DNA from: Cephalotrichum gorgonifer
Lineage: Eukaryota > Ascomycota > Sordariomycetes > Microascales > Microascaceae
Assembly: GCA_900312665.1 (NCBI GenBank)
Contig: ONZQ02000017.1
Coordinates: 62,001-126,000, forward strand
DNA: 64,000 bases
Direction of reading: 5' to 3'
The notes under the pieces were generated by a model that was given only the letters and a program-made list of their open reading frames with translations, did not search any database and was not told the DNA's origin. Position 1 is the first letter of the stretch. Every line of letters begins with the position of its first letter. Shown in pieces: positions 21,782-32,358 of this stretch. Made by a program: the position numbers and the translations under genes.

Positions 21782-23494
21782 CTAACTTATAGGCATGTAG
21801 AAGTTGAACTTGCCCGTTGGGTCATACTTCCTCTTCAGCTCCCTCAGCTTCCGCATTCTCCAGGGCTCGTGACCGTACAACTCAGGCAGACTCTCATCGC
21901 CAGAAGCATAGTTAACGTAAGCATTAAGTTGCTCAGATCCACTACCCTCCACAATCGCGCGCCTCATGTCCTTATTCGCGGCAAGGATATCATTGCTGTG
22001 TGCGGGGTTTGTATATCCCAGCTGCGGACTCCTGATGTATTATCCTCAGGTTAGTGCCGAGCCAGGTTCAAGGGGCTTGTGGTCCTCACTCACAGAAGCA
22101 GTGGATAGTCTCTAAACGGTGCTGCCGTGTCCTCGGGGTGGATAGAAGTTACACCTTGGATAGGGTAACCCTCGATCATAAAGGTCGAGTGGGTCCCCAT
22201 TTCAGGATACTTTGCTGTAATGCCGTTAAATATGTCATAAACCTTCCGCAGAGACGTCGAATTGTACTGCCTAAGATACGTAGGGGCTAGGTGTCTGTAT
22301 AAGCCCCTGTCGCATGTAGTACTCGCCTCGGTTAGGACGTTGATGTCGAATAAATCGACAAACGGAACTCCATCGTGCTGCTGTTCCGCCAAGGGCCCAA
22401 TGTCCCTGAATGGGGCTACGTATGGTTCTAGGTCGTTAAACCTCCCCCGGTATATCAGGCTCATCACGACAACGGCCTCGGACGCATTAGTCAATGCACA
22501 CCGGTTGTAGAACGGAGACTTACATCATCACTAAGATCGTCCATCCGCGCCAAGAGGTGCCAAACGGTTAGCTCTGGCGGATGGTTCGCTTCCTCTATGT
22601 AGTCGTTAGACAACTGGAAGACTGCCTCCAGCTTATCTTCCGAGAAGATCATCTGAACCTCTGACCACTCTTCTAGGCGATCATAGACCTTGAACTTGAC
22701 GCCGGTGATGATCCCAAAATTATGACCAGCACCCCGGAGTGCCCAGAACAGGTCAGTATTCTCCCTGGGCGAGGCTGTAACCCAGCTGCCATCCGCCAAA
22801 ACGACTCGTGCTTCCAGGATCTGATCCGTGACGAGGCCATAGCGGCCCTGCATGTATCCGTGGCCACCTCCAAGCATGATTCCCATGATTCCAGCGCAGA
22901 GACAGATTCCCGTTGCTATGAAGCCAGCGTCAGATGTCGTTACTTATGAGTTGTGCACGCGAACTTACTAGTCTGCTTCCCCTGCTCCCAGAGTCCCCTG
23001 ACAAGCTCACCATTCGTCAGCCCGGGCTGTAGTTCGGCAAACTCGCCGCTGTCGTCCATATCGATTCCCTTCATCCGAATAAATGATATCGCAATGCCTC
23101 CCTGCATGCTTGCGAGAGATGGAACAGTGCCATGTGCACCATCGACGGCCAAAAAAGGAAAGGAATATTTATTCGCAAATAGGACCTAATACGATCAGCC
23201 ATCCCACCACGTATGCAGCTAGTAACTATCAGCAGCACGAACCGTCTTTTGCACATCCTCCTCGACAGCTACTTCAACCACTACTGAATACGTCGGACTT
23301 GCGTAAGCCTGCCATCTTCGGTGATCCGCCTGAGTCGGGCTGACAATCGCAGCATCGGTCGAGAGGACCGCCGCGAGGTCAGAGAAAATACTGGAACAGA
23401 GATCAACTGGACGGTCAGGATATAAGCTGCGGCATTGGGAGAGGAGACTGAAGCTGAGAGTGACAAAGATATTGAAGGAACGAAGAGCCGTCAT
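21782..23494 (-). CDS. Secreted FAD-linked oxidase, berberine-bridge-enzyme-like
   Basis: A 497-residue flavoprotein oxidase (FAD_binding_4 plus C-terminal BBE domain) from five exons: 23494-23243, 23185-22969, 22915-22524, 22476-22094 and 22031-21782. It begins with a signal peptide (about residues 1-22). The FAD domain contains FPFLAVDGAHGT with His102, and TTGICLCAGIMG with Cys161/Cys163, placed about 60 residues apart as in enzymes with 6-S-cysteinyl, 8-alpha-histidyl FAD, so bicovalent flavin is plausible. GGGHGYMQGRYGLVTDQ and ALRGAGHNFGIITG are typical. The C-terminal YGHEPWRMRKLRELKRKYDPTGKF (only part of it family-defining) closes the BBE domain. Substrates in this family are sugars, alkaloids or polyketide-like alcohols; none can be assigned. 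Confidence 0.92.
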
Positions 23495-24452
23495 GCTTAT
23501 GGATGGCACAATAGGAAGGTTTAATAGCCGTACTACTTGAACCTCATCACTTGGCGGGGAAGACACATCATATATACCCATAACACAATTGCTGTGGTAC
23601 AGCAAAAAGCATATTTTCTCAGGTTTCCTCGGATTCGTGGTGGGGGTACTCCTCGCATGCGAATCTCGGCGGGATTGCCAGCCACCTAGGTTTACACACC
23701 GACACTCCAAACACCACAAGTCACTCAGAGTCTCACCTGCATGTCACGCCACGATTTACTAGCGGATTAGGAATTAGTCATCGCATAGTACAGTTGGTAA
23801 AAAAACCCGTCGATGAGGTGTTAGGGCCGTGAATGACACGGGATCAAGCCACGACTCTGTCTTGTTGGCTAAGCGCTCAAATAACATGGATTATTCCCTC
23901 GAGTTGTATATCATAACCGGTAGGCAACTCCTAATGGAGCAAGTTGGGATAAATAGCGGCTGAGCAACCTCGTGGAACAGCATCCAGAAGGAAAAGGACA
24001 AAAAGAAAACAGACATCCCTTTCAACGAGCATCCCTACCCCTCTACCTAAGTCTGCGCGACTGGACCTCCGATTATGTCCCAATCTTGCAAGCATAAGCC
24101 TGTAAATTGTACGATTAGGGCCATGATTTCGTTTCTTCACCTGGTGACTAGATTGAGCTCTGGTCGAACCATCCTGTAAACTGATACAAACTATCGAGCT
24201 TATCCTCGTCGGCTTTTCAACTCGCTGTCTCACTCTAAGTTTTCACATCCCATCCGTGGCGGCTGTCGGTAAGCGAACTGTGAAGACGACGGGGCCTTCT
24301 CGTAGCCTAGTATACAGTTCACACCTCCATTTCGTAAAACAACAGCGTAAGCTGATCTTTTTAATATATCAGGTCGCCTATCAGGCAGCCCCAAGTTGAA
24401 CCGAATAATCTTGCTAGTTTAATTCATTTCTTTGCAGGGAAGCGGTAGCTCA
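23495..24452. other. Intergenic
   Basis: No gene is seen. It is the presumed promoter of the flavin oxidase followed by featureless sequence up to the arrestin relic. Confidence 0.5.
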
Positions 24453-24684
24453 GCCTCCGGTGGTAGAGAGATCCACAAGTCCACGCAAGATATAGAGAGT
24501 AGGGGTGGCTCTCTCCCTGAACAAGTGATCTACGTACCAAGCCACCCAGCTTCTACAGGTGATACCATTCTCACGGGATACTACCCCATCATCTTAAATT
24601 TCTCGTCTGCTAATGTTAATATCAAAGACTATTCTGGGAAATGTATGTGCTTGATGTTGAATGCTACAAAGGTGAGATATAAAG
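24453..24684 (-). pseudogene. Relic of the 3' end of an arrestin-like gene
   Basis: This stretch aligns along its full length with the 3' end of the intact arrestin-like gene at 45316-46683, roughly 45347-45575, in the same orientation. Shared words include CCCCATCAT, GTGCTTRATGTTGAATGC and GATCCACRAGTCC. On the minus strand it still translates to a recognisable counterpart of the FVAFNIKH and LTLADQKFDMMG segments, but with in-frame stops at 24631-24629 and 24583-24581. No other part of the gene is found nearby, so it is a truncated, decayed duplicate. Confidence 0.8.
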
Positions 24685-25058
24685 TGCATCGGACCTCTTA
24701 TCTTCACTTCGATCTGTTCTCTCGCCTAGGCCGGAGTTCTTGCTCTTGTGCCATGGTTGGCTGGCCCGTGTGGCACAGCACTCCACGCTGAACCCCTGTA
24801 GTACTTGGCAGGGAATATTACAGGGGGCCCTCTAGACAATTGAGTCTAGCCTGTTCCAGCCCCATGGGGCGAACGGGGCCCGCATGCGACAACCCCGCGT
24901 GCCGGGTCATGCCTGCTGACAATTCAATATCAACCAATCGCCGCTGGTGGTGTTCCCTTCCGGTTCTGTCCGTCTTGTCATCTCCAAGGAGCCTGCTTTA
25001 ACAACCCCCTCCGGTACGGCGGTTTCTCACAGTACACTGAAGGTACGGAAACGCGAAA

Positions 25059-26952
25059 ATGAGTCCCAGAGCCGCCCAGCCGAGCGGCAGCAACAGAACG
25101 GGTCGGTCCAGAAGGGGCTTAACCTGCGTCAACTGCCGCGATAGAAAGGTCAACATCCCCCGCCCCATTCTCATCACTGCGGCTCACGAAATCAGACCAG
25201 GTGCGACGGACGGCAGCCCGGATGTAGGACCTGCGAGGTCTACAATGTGGAGTGCCGCTATGAAAAAGTACCGCCGTTATCTCAGATCTTGTCCATGGCG
25301 AAAAAGCTCCAAGATGCCGAGAAGACCGTCTCGGAGCTGCGCTCCGCTTTCCACGAGGTTCGGCGTTCCGGTTCGAGCGACCGCCCGCTGCGTAACGACC
25401 CCGTCGAGCCGTATCTACCCAACAGTCCCTCCGTGGACAGGACCAGTTACGTCGAGGTCGCATCCACGCCGCTGAATAGTACGGACTCTGAGCCCGGGAC
25501 GGAAAAGAGGTTGTTGTCTGATCTAAGCCTTGATGCAAACGGAAAGGTACAGCCTCGGCTGGTAAATACGAATTGGGCACAGCTAACGTATTAGCTATGT
25601 TACTACGGTCCGACATCTGCAGTTCACGCGCCTCCGCCGCGCCCGGATGACCTGGAATCCCAGAGCGATGAAGAGCGCGCGACGATGTCTGGCGCGCGAA
25701 CCCTGCTAACTTCCAACGCCCTGGAGTCGAGGAGCTGGGAAGAGTTCGCACTGGGGAACGCTGCGATACAGACCTCCATCCCAAGACACGTTATCTCACG
25801 ACAGCTGCAGATATACTGGGCCTGGATCGCCCCTACATTTAACTGGGTATACCGCCCAGCTTTCATGAGTAAGTAGAAGATTCCATCCTCAATCCTCGAC
25901 ACACGTGGTCCTGACGCCGCGAAAAGGGGACATGGCCATTGGCGGCCCGTGCTATTCCCCTTTCCTACTCACCGTCATGTGCGCCCACGCGGCGCGCTTC
26001 GACCAGGGCAAGATGAGCGAGATTCTCGTATCGCGTGCCCGCCTGCTCCTGGGCTCTGAGATCCACCGGCCGAGCTCCATACCGACCGTCCAGGCGCTGC
26101 TCCAGCTCAGCGCCCGGGACCTCGCGTACGGCGGAATATCGCAGGCGTGGCTGTATAGCGGGATGGCCTTCCGTATGGTCAGCGACCTTGGACTCCATCA
26201 TAGCACCGCGAAGGTTGCGGCTCTGGGGAACCTAGGCGCGGAGGAGTTGGAGATCCGCAGGCGCCTGTTCTGGAGCTGCTACTTCTGGGACAAGGCGATA
26301 AGTCTCTACCTGGGTCGCATGCCCGTCCTCCGTGAACTCCCCTTCGAGCGCTTCCCAGTTCTCCGTAAGTGTCCATCTGAAAGGGCTCACTAACTAGGCC
26401 CAGGGTTGCTCACACAAAAAGCAGTGGACGATTCGGCTGAGAATGACCTATGGTCCCCCCACCGAGAGGGCTCAGTGAACCTCAGCAAGGTGTCCCCAGG
26501 CGACTACCCAGCGATGAAGTCGCATGTCGTTTCGAGCTTCCAGAACATCTGCAAACTATACGGCGGCATCCGTGATGATGCAGGATGTCAAGAAGGGGGA
26601 CTTTGAGGCTCAGGCCAAGATGCAGACGTTCCTTCGGGCGCTGAAGGAGGGCATCACCGCGTGTCCGGTAGTCCAGCGGAGCTTGGATATAATCACCAAC
26701 GGCTTGCGATCTGACACCGCAAGCGCACCACCGGGAGTGGATCGCGAGGAGGCTGCGACGGATAACACGGCGCCAGCGCTTGCACACAACTACCTACCTG
26801 CCTTCCCATGGCGGGAACCCGAGGTTGACGCGGGTATAGACTTCGGCCAGAATACCATGGACGTCGACGGCTTCTCTCTGTTAGACTGTTTTCCCGAGGT
26901 TCAGTACGATAGCCTTGGTTCGGGGGGCGAATGGTTCTTCCCATCTACATAA
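25059..26952 (+). pseudogene. Decayed Zn2Cys6 transcription factor gene
   Basis: Remnant of a fungal binuclear-zinc-cluster regulator with a fungal-specific regulatory domain. Supported coding blocks are about 25059-25153, 25201-25546, 25595-25868, 25927-26364, 26425 to about 26545, and about 26550-26952. The cluster begins TCVNCRDRKV and resumes CDGRQPGCRTCEVYNVECRYEK, but the only GT donor (25149) with the acceptor at 25200 puts exon 2 out of frame and hits a stop; a frame-keeping join would need a non-GT donor. The middle domain (PFLLTVMCAHAARFD, RMVSDLGLHH, EIRRRLFWSCYFWDK) is good. Near 26545 the frame shifts, jumping from FQNICKL to YTAASVMM, motifs normally over 100 residues apart, which suggests an internal deletion. 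Two independent lesions argue for a pseudogene; sequencing error at one site is possible. Confidence 0.75.
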
Positions 26953-27043
26953 CTTCTTGTACACTGTTCATACGGACGATTAGGAGTACTTAATGAATCG
27001 CAGTGACTGCTAGTTGTAATATTCGTCTGCGTGCGTTCCTGTC

Positions 27044-27946
27044 TCAGTCGTTGCCATGATGCTGCCATAGAATCCTAGGGTTCTCAACCCAGATCTTCCG
27101 AGCAAGGGCATCTCCGTTTGCTCCCTCGATCTCTCTGCACCATTGTCTACATCTTGCCACCCACGCGGCATCGTCCACCTTGCGATATTCCTGCACCTTC
27201 TTACGATCTCCACCGGGATTTGCCTCTACCCCGCCACTATGCGGCCAATCTGAGCCCCATACCACGCGATCCGGCGCCTTTCGTAATATGTCGGTGACGT
27301 ACTCGTCGAGGTCCGGGAGATCGGGGAAGCGGTATGTGCCGCTAAGCTTCGTCCAGACACGGCCGGTGCGGAGCAGCTCCATGAAATCCGTGTAGCCAGG
27401 CTGCAGCTTTATGGGCCCACCAGAGGCCTCGGGCGCCCCGATGTGGTCGATAACGATGGGGACGCCGAGCTCTGGTACTAGCGGTGCGAGTTCTGTGACC
27501 TGCTTTAATGAAACGTAGAGCTGGATTGCCCACCCAAGAGGGCGCACGCGGTCCGCCGCAGATTTGACCGCGGCGCCGTTGAAGGAGTCGCCTCGTGTGC
27601 GCATGTTCAGCCGGATACCTCTTACGCCGGCCTGGTGCAGTGTTTGTAGTTCCTGGTCCGTGGCCGTCTCGGGGTTGATGCAGGCCACTGCACGGGCCCT
27701 GCCGCCGAGACGGCCGAGAGCGTCAAGTATGGAGCTGTTATCCGTATGATAGACGGAAAAGGCAATTATGCAGGGGTATAAGATGCCTACTTTCTGGTGG
27801 AATGCAAGTAAACTGGATAGCGGCGCTTTCATTGGGCGGTAAGGGTGCAGAGGATGCAGTGGGAATGCGTCCTCGTCGACGATGTGAACGTGGCTATCCC
27901 AAGACCCCGGCGGTGGAAATTTGTCAAGATCAAGAGCTGGTTGCAT
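27044..27946 (-). CDS. Amidohydrolase 2 family protein (2-pyrone-4,6-dicarboxylate lactonase-like)
   Basis: A 300-residue single-exon TIM-barrel metal-dependent hydrolase. WDSHVHI near residue 16 carries the HxH pair of strand 1, VIDHIGAP supplies the His of a later strand, and VVWGSDWPH the C-terminal Asp; GVRGIRLNMR is the internal strand motif. This pattern fits the PDC hydrolase / L-fuconolactone hydrolase branch, which opens lactone rings, often of aromatic or sugar-acid catabolites. No signal peptide, so cytosolic. It is convergent with the decayed regulator, and tandem with NADP-isocitrate dehydrogenase. The exact lactone cannot be named. Confidence 0.9.
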   Translation of the reverse strand: MQPALDLDKFPPPGSWDSHVHIVDEDAFPLHPLHPYRPMKAPLSSLLAFHQKVGILYPCIIAFSVYHTDNSSILDALGRLGGRARAVACINPETATDQELQTLHQAGVRGIRLNMRTRGDSFNGAAVKSAADRVRPLGWAIQLYVSLKQVTELAPLVPELGVPIVIDHIGAPEASGGPIKLQPGYTDFMELLRTGRVWTKLSGTYRFPDLPDLDEYVTDILRKAPDRVVWGSDWPHSGGVEANPGGDRKKVQEYRKVDDAAWVARCRQWCREIEGANGDALARKIWVENPRILWQHHGND

Positions 27947-28440
27947 TTTTGGGGTCTTCTCAGGTGATGTAGCAGAATTCGGTGAGTGTAGACCGTGGTA
28001 TATGTATGGTAATCACCGCCAATTGTGTTTGGCAGGGTTAGGAGATCAATCCTGCCAAGCATTTCCGAGGGCGAATGAGATTTATGTACACATTGTGTAG
28101 CAGCTGACCCAGAGACTGCGGGGCAAAAGACGCTGCTAGAACCCGGACATAAGCAGGCACCTCCGTAGTGACGGCACCAATCCTGTCGAGTCTAGTTACA
28201 AGTATTATCCAGGAAGGTCTCCATCTGGCTTATCTTGGTGATTTGCATGCTTAGAAGAGCAAAGGAAAGTGAACATCCTTGAGTGCTCGTCATACATATA
28301 CGAAGAGTGTATACATAATATTCAACCCTTCCCTCGGCCTTTCTTTCTTCTACTGCTGGTCAAGATGATTTCTATCCCCCACAAGCCTTTCAACGCTATC
28401 TTCCGCCGAAATTTGCTGAAATGCGTCACTGCAACTCAAT
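27947..28440. other. Intergenic
   Basis: No gene is seen; this is the presumed promoter of the amidohydrolase next to the 3' end of the isocitrate dehydrogenase gene. Confidence 0.5.
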
Positions 28441-29754
28441 TTACAGCTTCTCCTTGAAGTAGGTCTTCATCCTCCTCTCCACGGCGTCTATATACTGGTC
28501 GGTGGTGACGTAGTCACCCCGCTCGGACTTGCCACAAGCCAATGCCAAGTCCTTGGTCACGATCCCGTCAATTTCAACCGCGTCGATGCAAGCCTTCTCG
28601 AGTGACTCGCCAAAAGCAACGAGCTCAGGAGTTTTGTCAATTTTGCCACGCTGAGCGAGAGCGCGAGCCCAGGCAGAAATCAAGGCTATAGGGTTGGTAG
28701 ACGTTTCCCTTCCTTCCTGGTGCGCGCGGTAATGACGGGTTATCGTGCCGTGGGCGGCTTCGAACTCAAAGGTTTTTCCGTCAGGGGTGATGAGAACAGA
28801 GGCCATAAGGCCGGGGGAGCCGAATCCCTGAGCTACGATATCGGACTGTACGTCGCCGTCGTAATCTTTCAGAGTTAACTAGTTAAGGCCTGAACTTATA
28901 AAATCAAGGAAAGGCAGGGACTAGTAAGTACTTTTCATGGCCATAATATAGCCGCCTTCGCTCTTAATCATCTGAGCCACCATGTCGTCGATGAGGCGAT
29001 GCTGGTAGCAGATACCACTGGCCTCGAAATCCTCCTTGTACTGGGTGTTGTATATCTCCTGGAAGATGTCCTTGAAGCGCCCGTCGTATTGCTTGAGTAT
29101 GGTATTCTTGGTGCTCAGGTAAATGGGTAGAGCTTTCTCCAGTGCAAGCTTGAAGGAAGCGTGGGCAAAACCAGTGATGCTCTCATCCGTATTATACTGC
29201 GTCTGGGCGACACCGCCGCCATTTCTGAACCGAAAGACCTCGATCACCTGCGGCTGCTCACCGTCGGGCGTGAAGACCATCTGGAGAGTTCCCTCTCCTT
29301 TGATAACCGAATCCTTGGCGCGGTACTGGTCACCGAACGCGTGACGTCCAATGATGATTGGTTTCTTCCAGCCGGGAACGAGGCGGGGGATCCGAGGGAT
29401 AATAATCGGCTCGCGAAAGACTGTGCCACCAAGGATATTACGGATAGTGCCATTGGGGGAGAGCCACATCTTCTTGAGGCCGTATTCATCGACCCGGCCT
29501 TGGTCGGGAGTGATAGTAGCGCATTTGACCCCGACGCTATGTTTCTTTATAGCGTTTGCCGCATCTGTGGTGACTTGATCGTTGGTATCGTCACGGTTCT
29601 TGAGACTGAGATCATAATACACGAGGTCGATGTCGAGGTAGGGGAGGATGAGCTTTTCCCTGATGGTTTCCCAGATGACGCGGGTCATCTCGTCTCCGTC
29701 GAGCTCGACGACGGGGTTGTTGACCTTGATCTTCGTGTCACTGGAGATCGCCAT
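28441..29754 (-). CDS. NADP-dependent isocitrate dehydrogenase
   Basis: A 415-residue dimeric eukaryotic-type enzyme making 2-oxoglutarate and NADPH from isocitrate. Two exons, 29754-28932 and 28865-28441; the join restores MAMKNYDGDVQSD, part of the metal-binding site. Other marks are VELDGDEMTRVIW, SPNGTIRNILGGTVFREP, GRHAFGDQYRAKD, HRLIDDMVAQ and FEAAHGTITRHYR. The start at 29754 gives the cytosolic-type N-terminus. An in-frame ATG at 29838 would add 28 residues containing Arg and no acidic residue except one Asp, which might act as a mitochondrial presequence. The C-terminus ends Glu-Lys-Leu, only a weak match to a peroxisomal signal. In Aspergillus nidulans one idpA gene serves several compartments through alternative starts, so this layout deserves attention. 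Confidence 0.95.
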
Positions 29755-30329
29755 GATTCCAATGGTGGAGAGAAATAGAACTGGCGTAGGTGGTGGGAGA
29801 CAACGAGTATGGCACGGCAGATGATAGTCAGGACGCAAGGCGCAGCAACACGGAGGGGGCTAATGAGACAAAACGGCGGAGGGCAAAGAGAGTACGGGAG
29901 AAAATGTATGCTGAACAAAGGGGCAGGGCGAGTGGACCCGAAAGTGGTTCCGAGGTGGCGTACAGTAAATATATATCTCAGGGATGGACACTCAGTGGCC
30001 TACAGTAACATGTTCGGTCGCCGAAAGCCAAAATCCGAGGAGCTCGCTGACAACTTAATGCCGAGATTGCTCGTAGTTTGGCCGGTCCGAACCGGACATC
30101 GGAAGGTAGGATGCAAGGCGCCGGGTGGTATTCCATCGAAGACATTTGCAGGAGCCAGACCCTAGACCGACCAAATGGTTCAGAGTGCCCATCCGCCCAT
30201 AGCAGTGAGACAGGCCCAAGTAGCGGGTTAGTATGAGTAATACGGGACAAGATAGATGATGCTAGCCCAGTAGATCTTACTGCTATAATCTATATCTTAC
30301 TCTAACGTAGTCAAAATCTAAATGCGTGC
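29755..30329. other. Intergenic
   Basis: Upstream region of isocitrate dehydrogenase abutting the 3' end of the Ldh_2-family gene. No gene is seen; the possible presequence extension occupies 29755-29838. Confidence 0.5.
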
Positions 30330-31454
30330 CTAGTCGCCACCGTTCAACTTCCTGGGCCCAAATCCGTTTGTGTGTTGAATCCGTTCCAGTCTTTCACATA
30401 CGGAAGACTCATCCGCGAGCTTATGCAAGGAATCAATCTCACCCTGCGTCAGCGGGATCCCCTCCGTCCTCCTACGCTTCTCCATTGCAGCCTCAATCTC
30501 CCCGCCAACGTAAATCCTCTCAAACCCTTGCGCCTTCTTGCAGCTACGGACGGCCCGCACAAGGATGTCCATCCTCTGCTTGAATTCCTCCATGCCGCCG
30601 TCAAGGAACACGTCCGGCCGGAAGACGAGGAACCAATGACCCACATCCTGCGGCTTGATCATTTCCTTGTACTGATCATTGACGCCCCCGGCAAATGCGG
30701 AGCCGCTCATGACGCCTGCGAAAATGTCCATCACCATAGCTAGTCCGCTTCCCTTGGGACCCCCTATAGGAAGTACGACACCGCCATCCAGCGCGGCGAC
30801 CGGATCCACCGTCTGATGGCCCTCTTTGTCTAGTGCATAGCCCTCAGGGATGCGCTCACCGCGCCGCGCGGCCTTGCGTATCTTTCCCCGGGCGGCGACG
30901 CAGGGTGACATATCCAGCACGAAGTCCCCAGCTTGACCCCCGGGAACCCCGACGGCAAAGGGGCTCGTCCCCAGGAGGGCTTCCGCACCGCCCCAGGGAG
31001 GCATCGCGCGGCTGGCGTTGGTGTAAGCGAAGCAGGCGTAGCCCTCCTGCATTGCGCGGAGGACGTAGGTTGCGCCCATGCCGTAGTGGTTGCTCCGCTT
31101 CACGGAGACCATGCCCATGCCGAACACGCTGGCCATCTCTATGCACTTGTCGATGGCGAGGCAGCCGGCGACAAAGCCGAAGGTGTTCTTCGCATCTAGG
31201 AGGGCCATAACGGGAGTTTTGGTCTCAAATGCCAGGGTGGGCGCTGGGTCTACGACCCCCGCTGTCAGGCGCGCGATGTACCCGGGAAGTCGATTGATAC
31301 CGTGGGTGTCAACGCCACGCAAGTCAGCGAGTAGGAGGGAGGATGCCACGAGTGATGCTCGATCATCTGGCACGCCATGGGAAACGAGGATGGCCTTGGC
31401 GAGTGCCTCAGCCGACGAGGGTGTTATGTTGACGGTGGGGGTCTGTGAGTCCAT
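30330..31454 (-). CDS. Malate/L-lactate dehydrogenase family (Ldh_2) oxidoreductase
   Basis: A 374-residue single-exon NAD(P)-dependent 2-hydroxyacid dehydrogenase of the type II malate/L-lactate family, also containing ureidoglycolate, 2,3-diketo-L-gulonate and delta1-piperideine-2-carboxylate reductases. Marks are LADLRGVDTHGINRLPGY near the N-terminus (catalytic His), VKRSNHYGMGATYV, FAYTNASRAMPPWGG, LLGTSPFAVGVP, DMSPCVAARGKI and LPIGGPKGSGLAMVMD. Length is normal. It is divergent from the ACS-family transporter, with a 15-bp inverted repeat in the shared promoter, suggesting coordinate control. Substrate is unresolved; the neighbouring lactonase-like gene hints at a hydroxy- or keto-acid. 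Confidence 0.93.
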   Translation of the reverse strand: MDSQTPTVNITPSSAEALAKAILVSHGVPDDRASLVASSLLLADLRGVDTHGINRLPGYIARLTAGVVDPAPTLAFETKTPVMALLDAKNTFGFVAGCLAIDKCIEMASVFGMGMVSVKRSNHYGMGATYVLRAMQEGYACFAYTNASRAMPPWGGAEALLGTSPFAVGVPGGQAGDFVLDMSPCVAARGKIRKAARRGERIPEGYALDKEGHQTVDPVAALDGGVVLPIGGPKGSGLAMVMDIFAGVMSGSAFAGGVNDQYKEMIKPQDVGHWFLVFRPDVFLDGGMEEFKQRMDILVRAVRSCKKAQGFERIYVGGEIEAAMEKRRRTEGIPLTQGEIDSLHKLADESSVCERLERIQHTNGFGPRKLNGGD

Positions 31455-32358
31455 GATGAACAGGAGATGACTAGATCTGTATGGTGTAGTTTATGTGGAT
31501 GGTCTTGCAGCTTTGTCACCACTAGGAAACAATCTGCCGGTTTAAAGCTGCATCTTTGTATGCCCATGGAATGCCTCCAGCCGGCCGGGGTCGGAAGGGA
31601 CCGGCTGTAACGACTCATAACGACCCACCAATACAACCAATGTGATCGTTACCCTTTAAAACTCCGGTGACAGTCCGGGGATATCACCGAGGGCTTCTCT
31701 GGTGTGCAGGCACCTTGGACGTGGTGTCGTCGACCCGGAAAGAGTCCGGGTCTGTTTCCTCGGACTCTTTCCGGGACTTGGAGGAGGGAAACATGGCAAC
31801 CCCAATTTCCCCGCACCGACTTTTCTCCACCTTGATTCCTCGGGGATGGGACTGTAACCCGGGCCATGCTTGTTAAGGCCTAGCTTCAACTTAGCGCCCA
31901 AAATCTATGCCTAATTAGGGCAAGATAAACACAGTGAGGACCCAGCGACGCATCGCTTGTAGCCAATGCCACCTGAGGCCAAGAGTGAGAGGCTTCCGGA
32001 CAGTTTCCCGGTCAAGTGCCGGAAAGCTCACGTTCTGCTCCCCTTCTGCGAAATCCTGTTAGCGCCGTCTCCGCGAATGCGGGGCCCCGCGCAGTTTCTC
32101 CACGGCTACGGTGACTTGGCTTTTCTGATCACACCTCGGTGACGATTTCTGGGGTTTCGAGTCGTGAGCACCGTTGGTCACAACAACCCGCGTGAAGGAC
32201 GTATCAGCCATGTTGCCTATATATATAGAACGTGTTCTATCCATTCCCAAACCTTGAACCACCGTCCATCCCTTGAAAAGCCTGCTCAACAAAGACTCTG
32301 CGGCATCGTTTCACCTACTATCCAACGTACTAGGAGGAGAGACTAATACTAGGGCGAG
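31455..32358. promoter_or_regulatory. Divergent promoter of the Ldh_2 gene and the ACS transporter
   Basis: A 0.9-kb region between two divergent genes, without a credible gene of its own. It contains the inverted repeat at 31734-31775 and a TATA-like ATATATATAG around 32217-32228, about 130 bp ahead of the transporter start. Confidence 0.5.
31734..31775. repeat. Perfect 15-bp inverted repeat in a divergent promoter
   Basis: CCCGGAAAGAGTCCG (31734-31748) and its exact reverse complement CGGACTCTTTCCGGG (31761-31775) flank a 12-bp spacer. CCG/CGG triplets lie at arm ends, the half-site type bound by Zn2Cys6 regulators. It could be an operator or an RNA hairpin; it is about 280 bp from the dehydrogenase start and about 580 bp from the transporter start. 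Confidence 0.7.

Noticed and set aside
24448..24480. tRNA-like A-box (TAGCTCAG, GGTGGTAGAG)
   Set aside because: No matching anticodon or T arm follows, and the sequence is explained by homology to the arrestin-like gene.
29161..29778. 205-codon open frame on the plus strand
   Set aside because: It lies wholly antisense to the conserved isocitrate dehydrogenase coding sequence and has no motif of its own.
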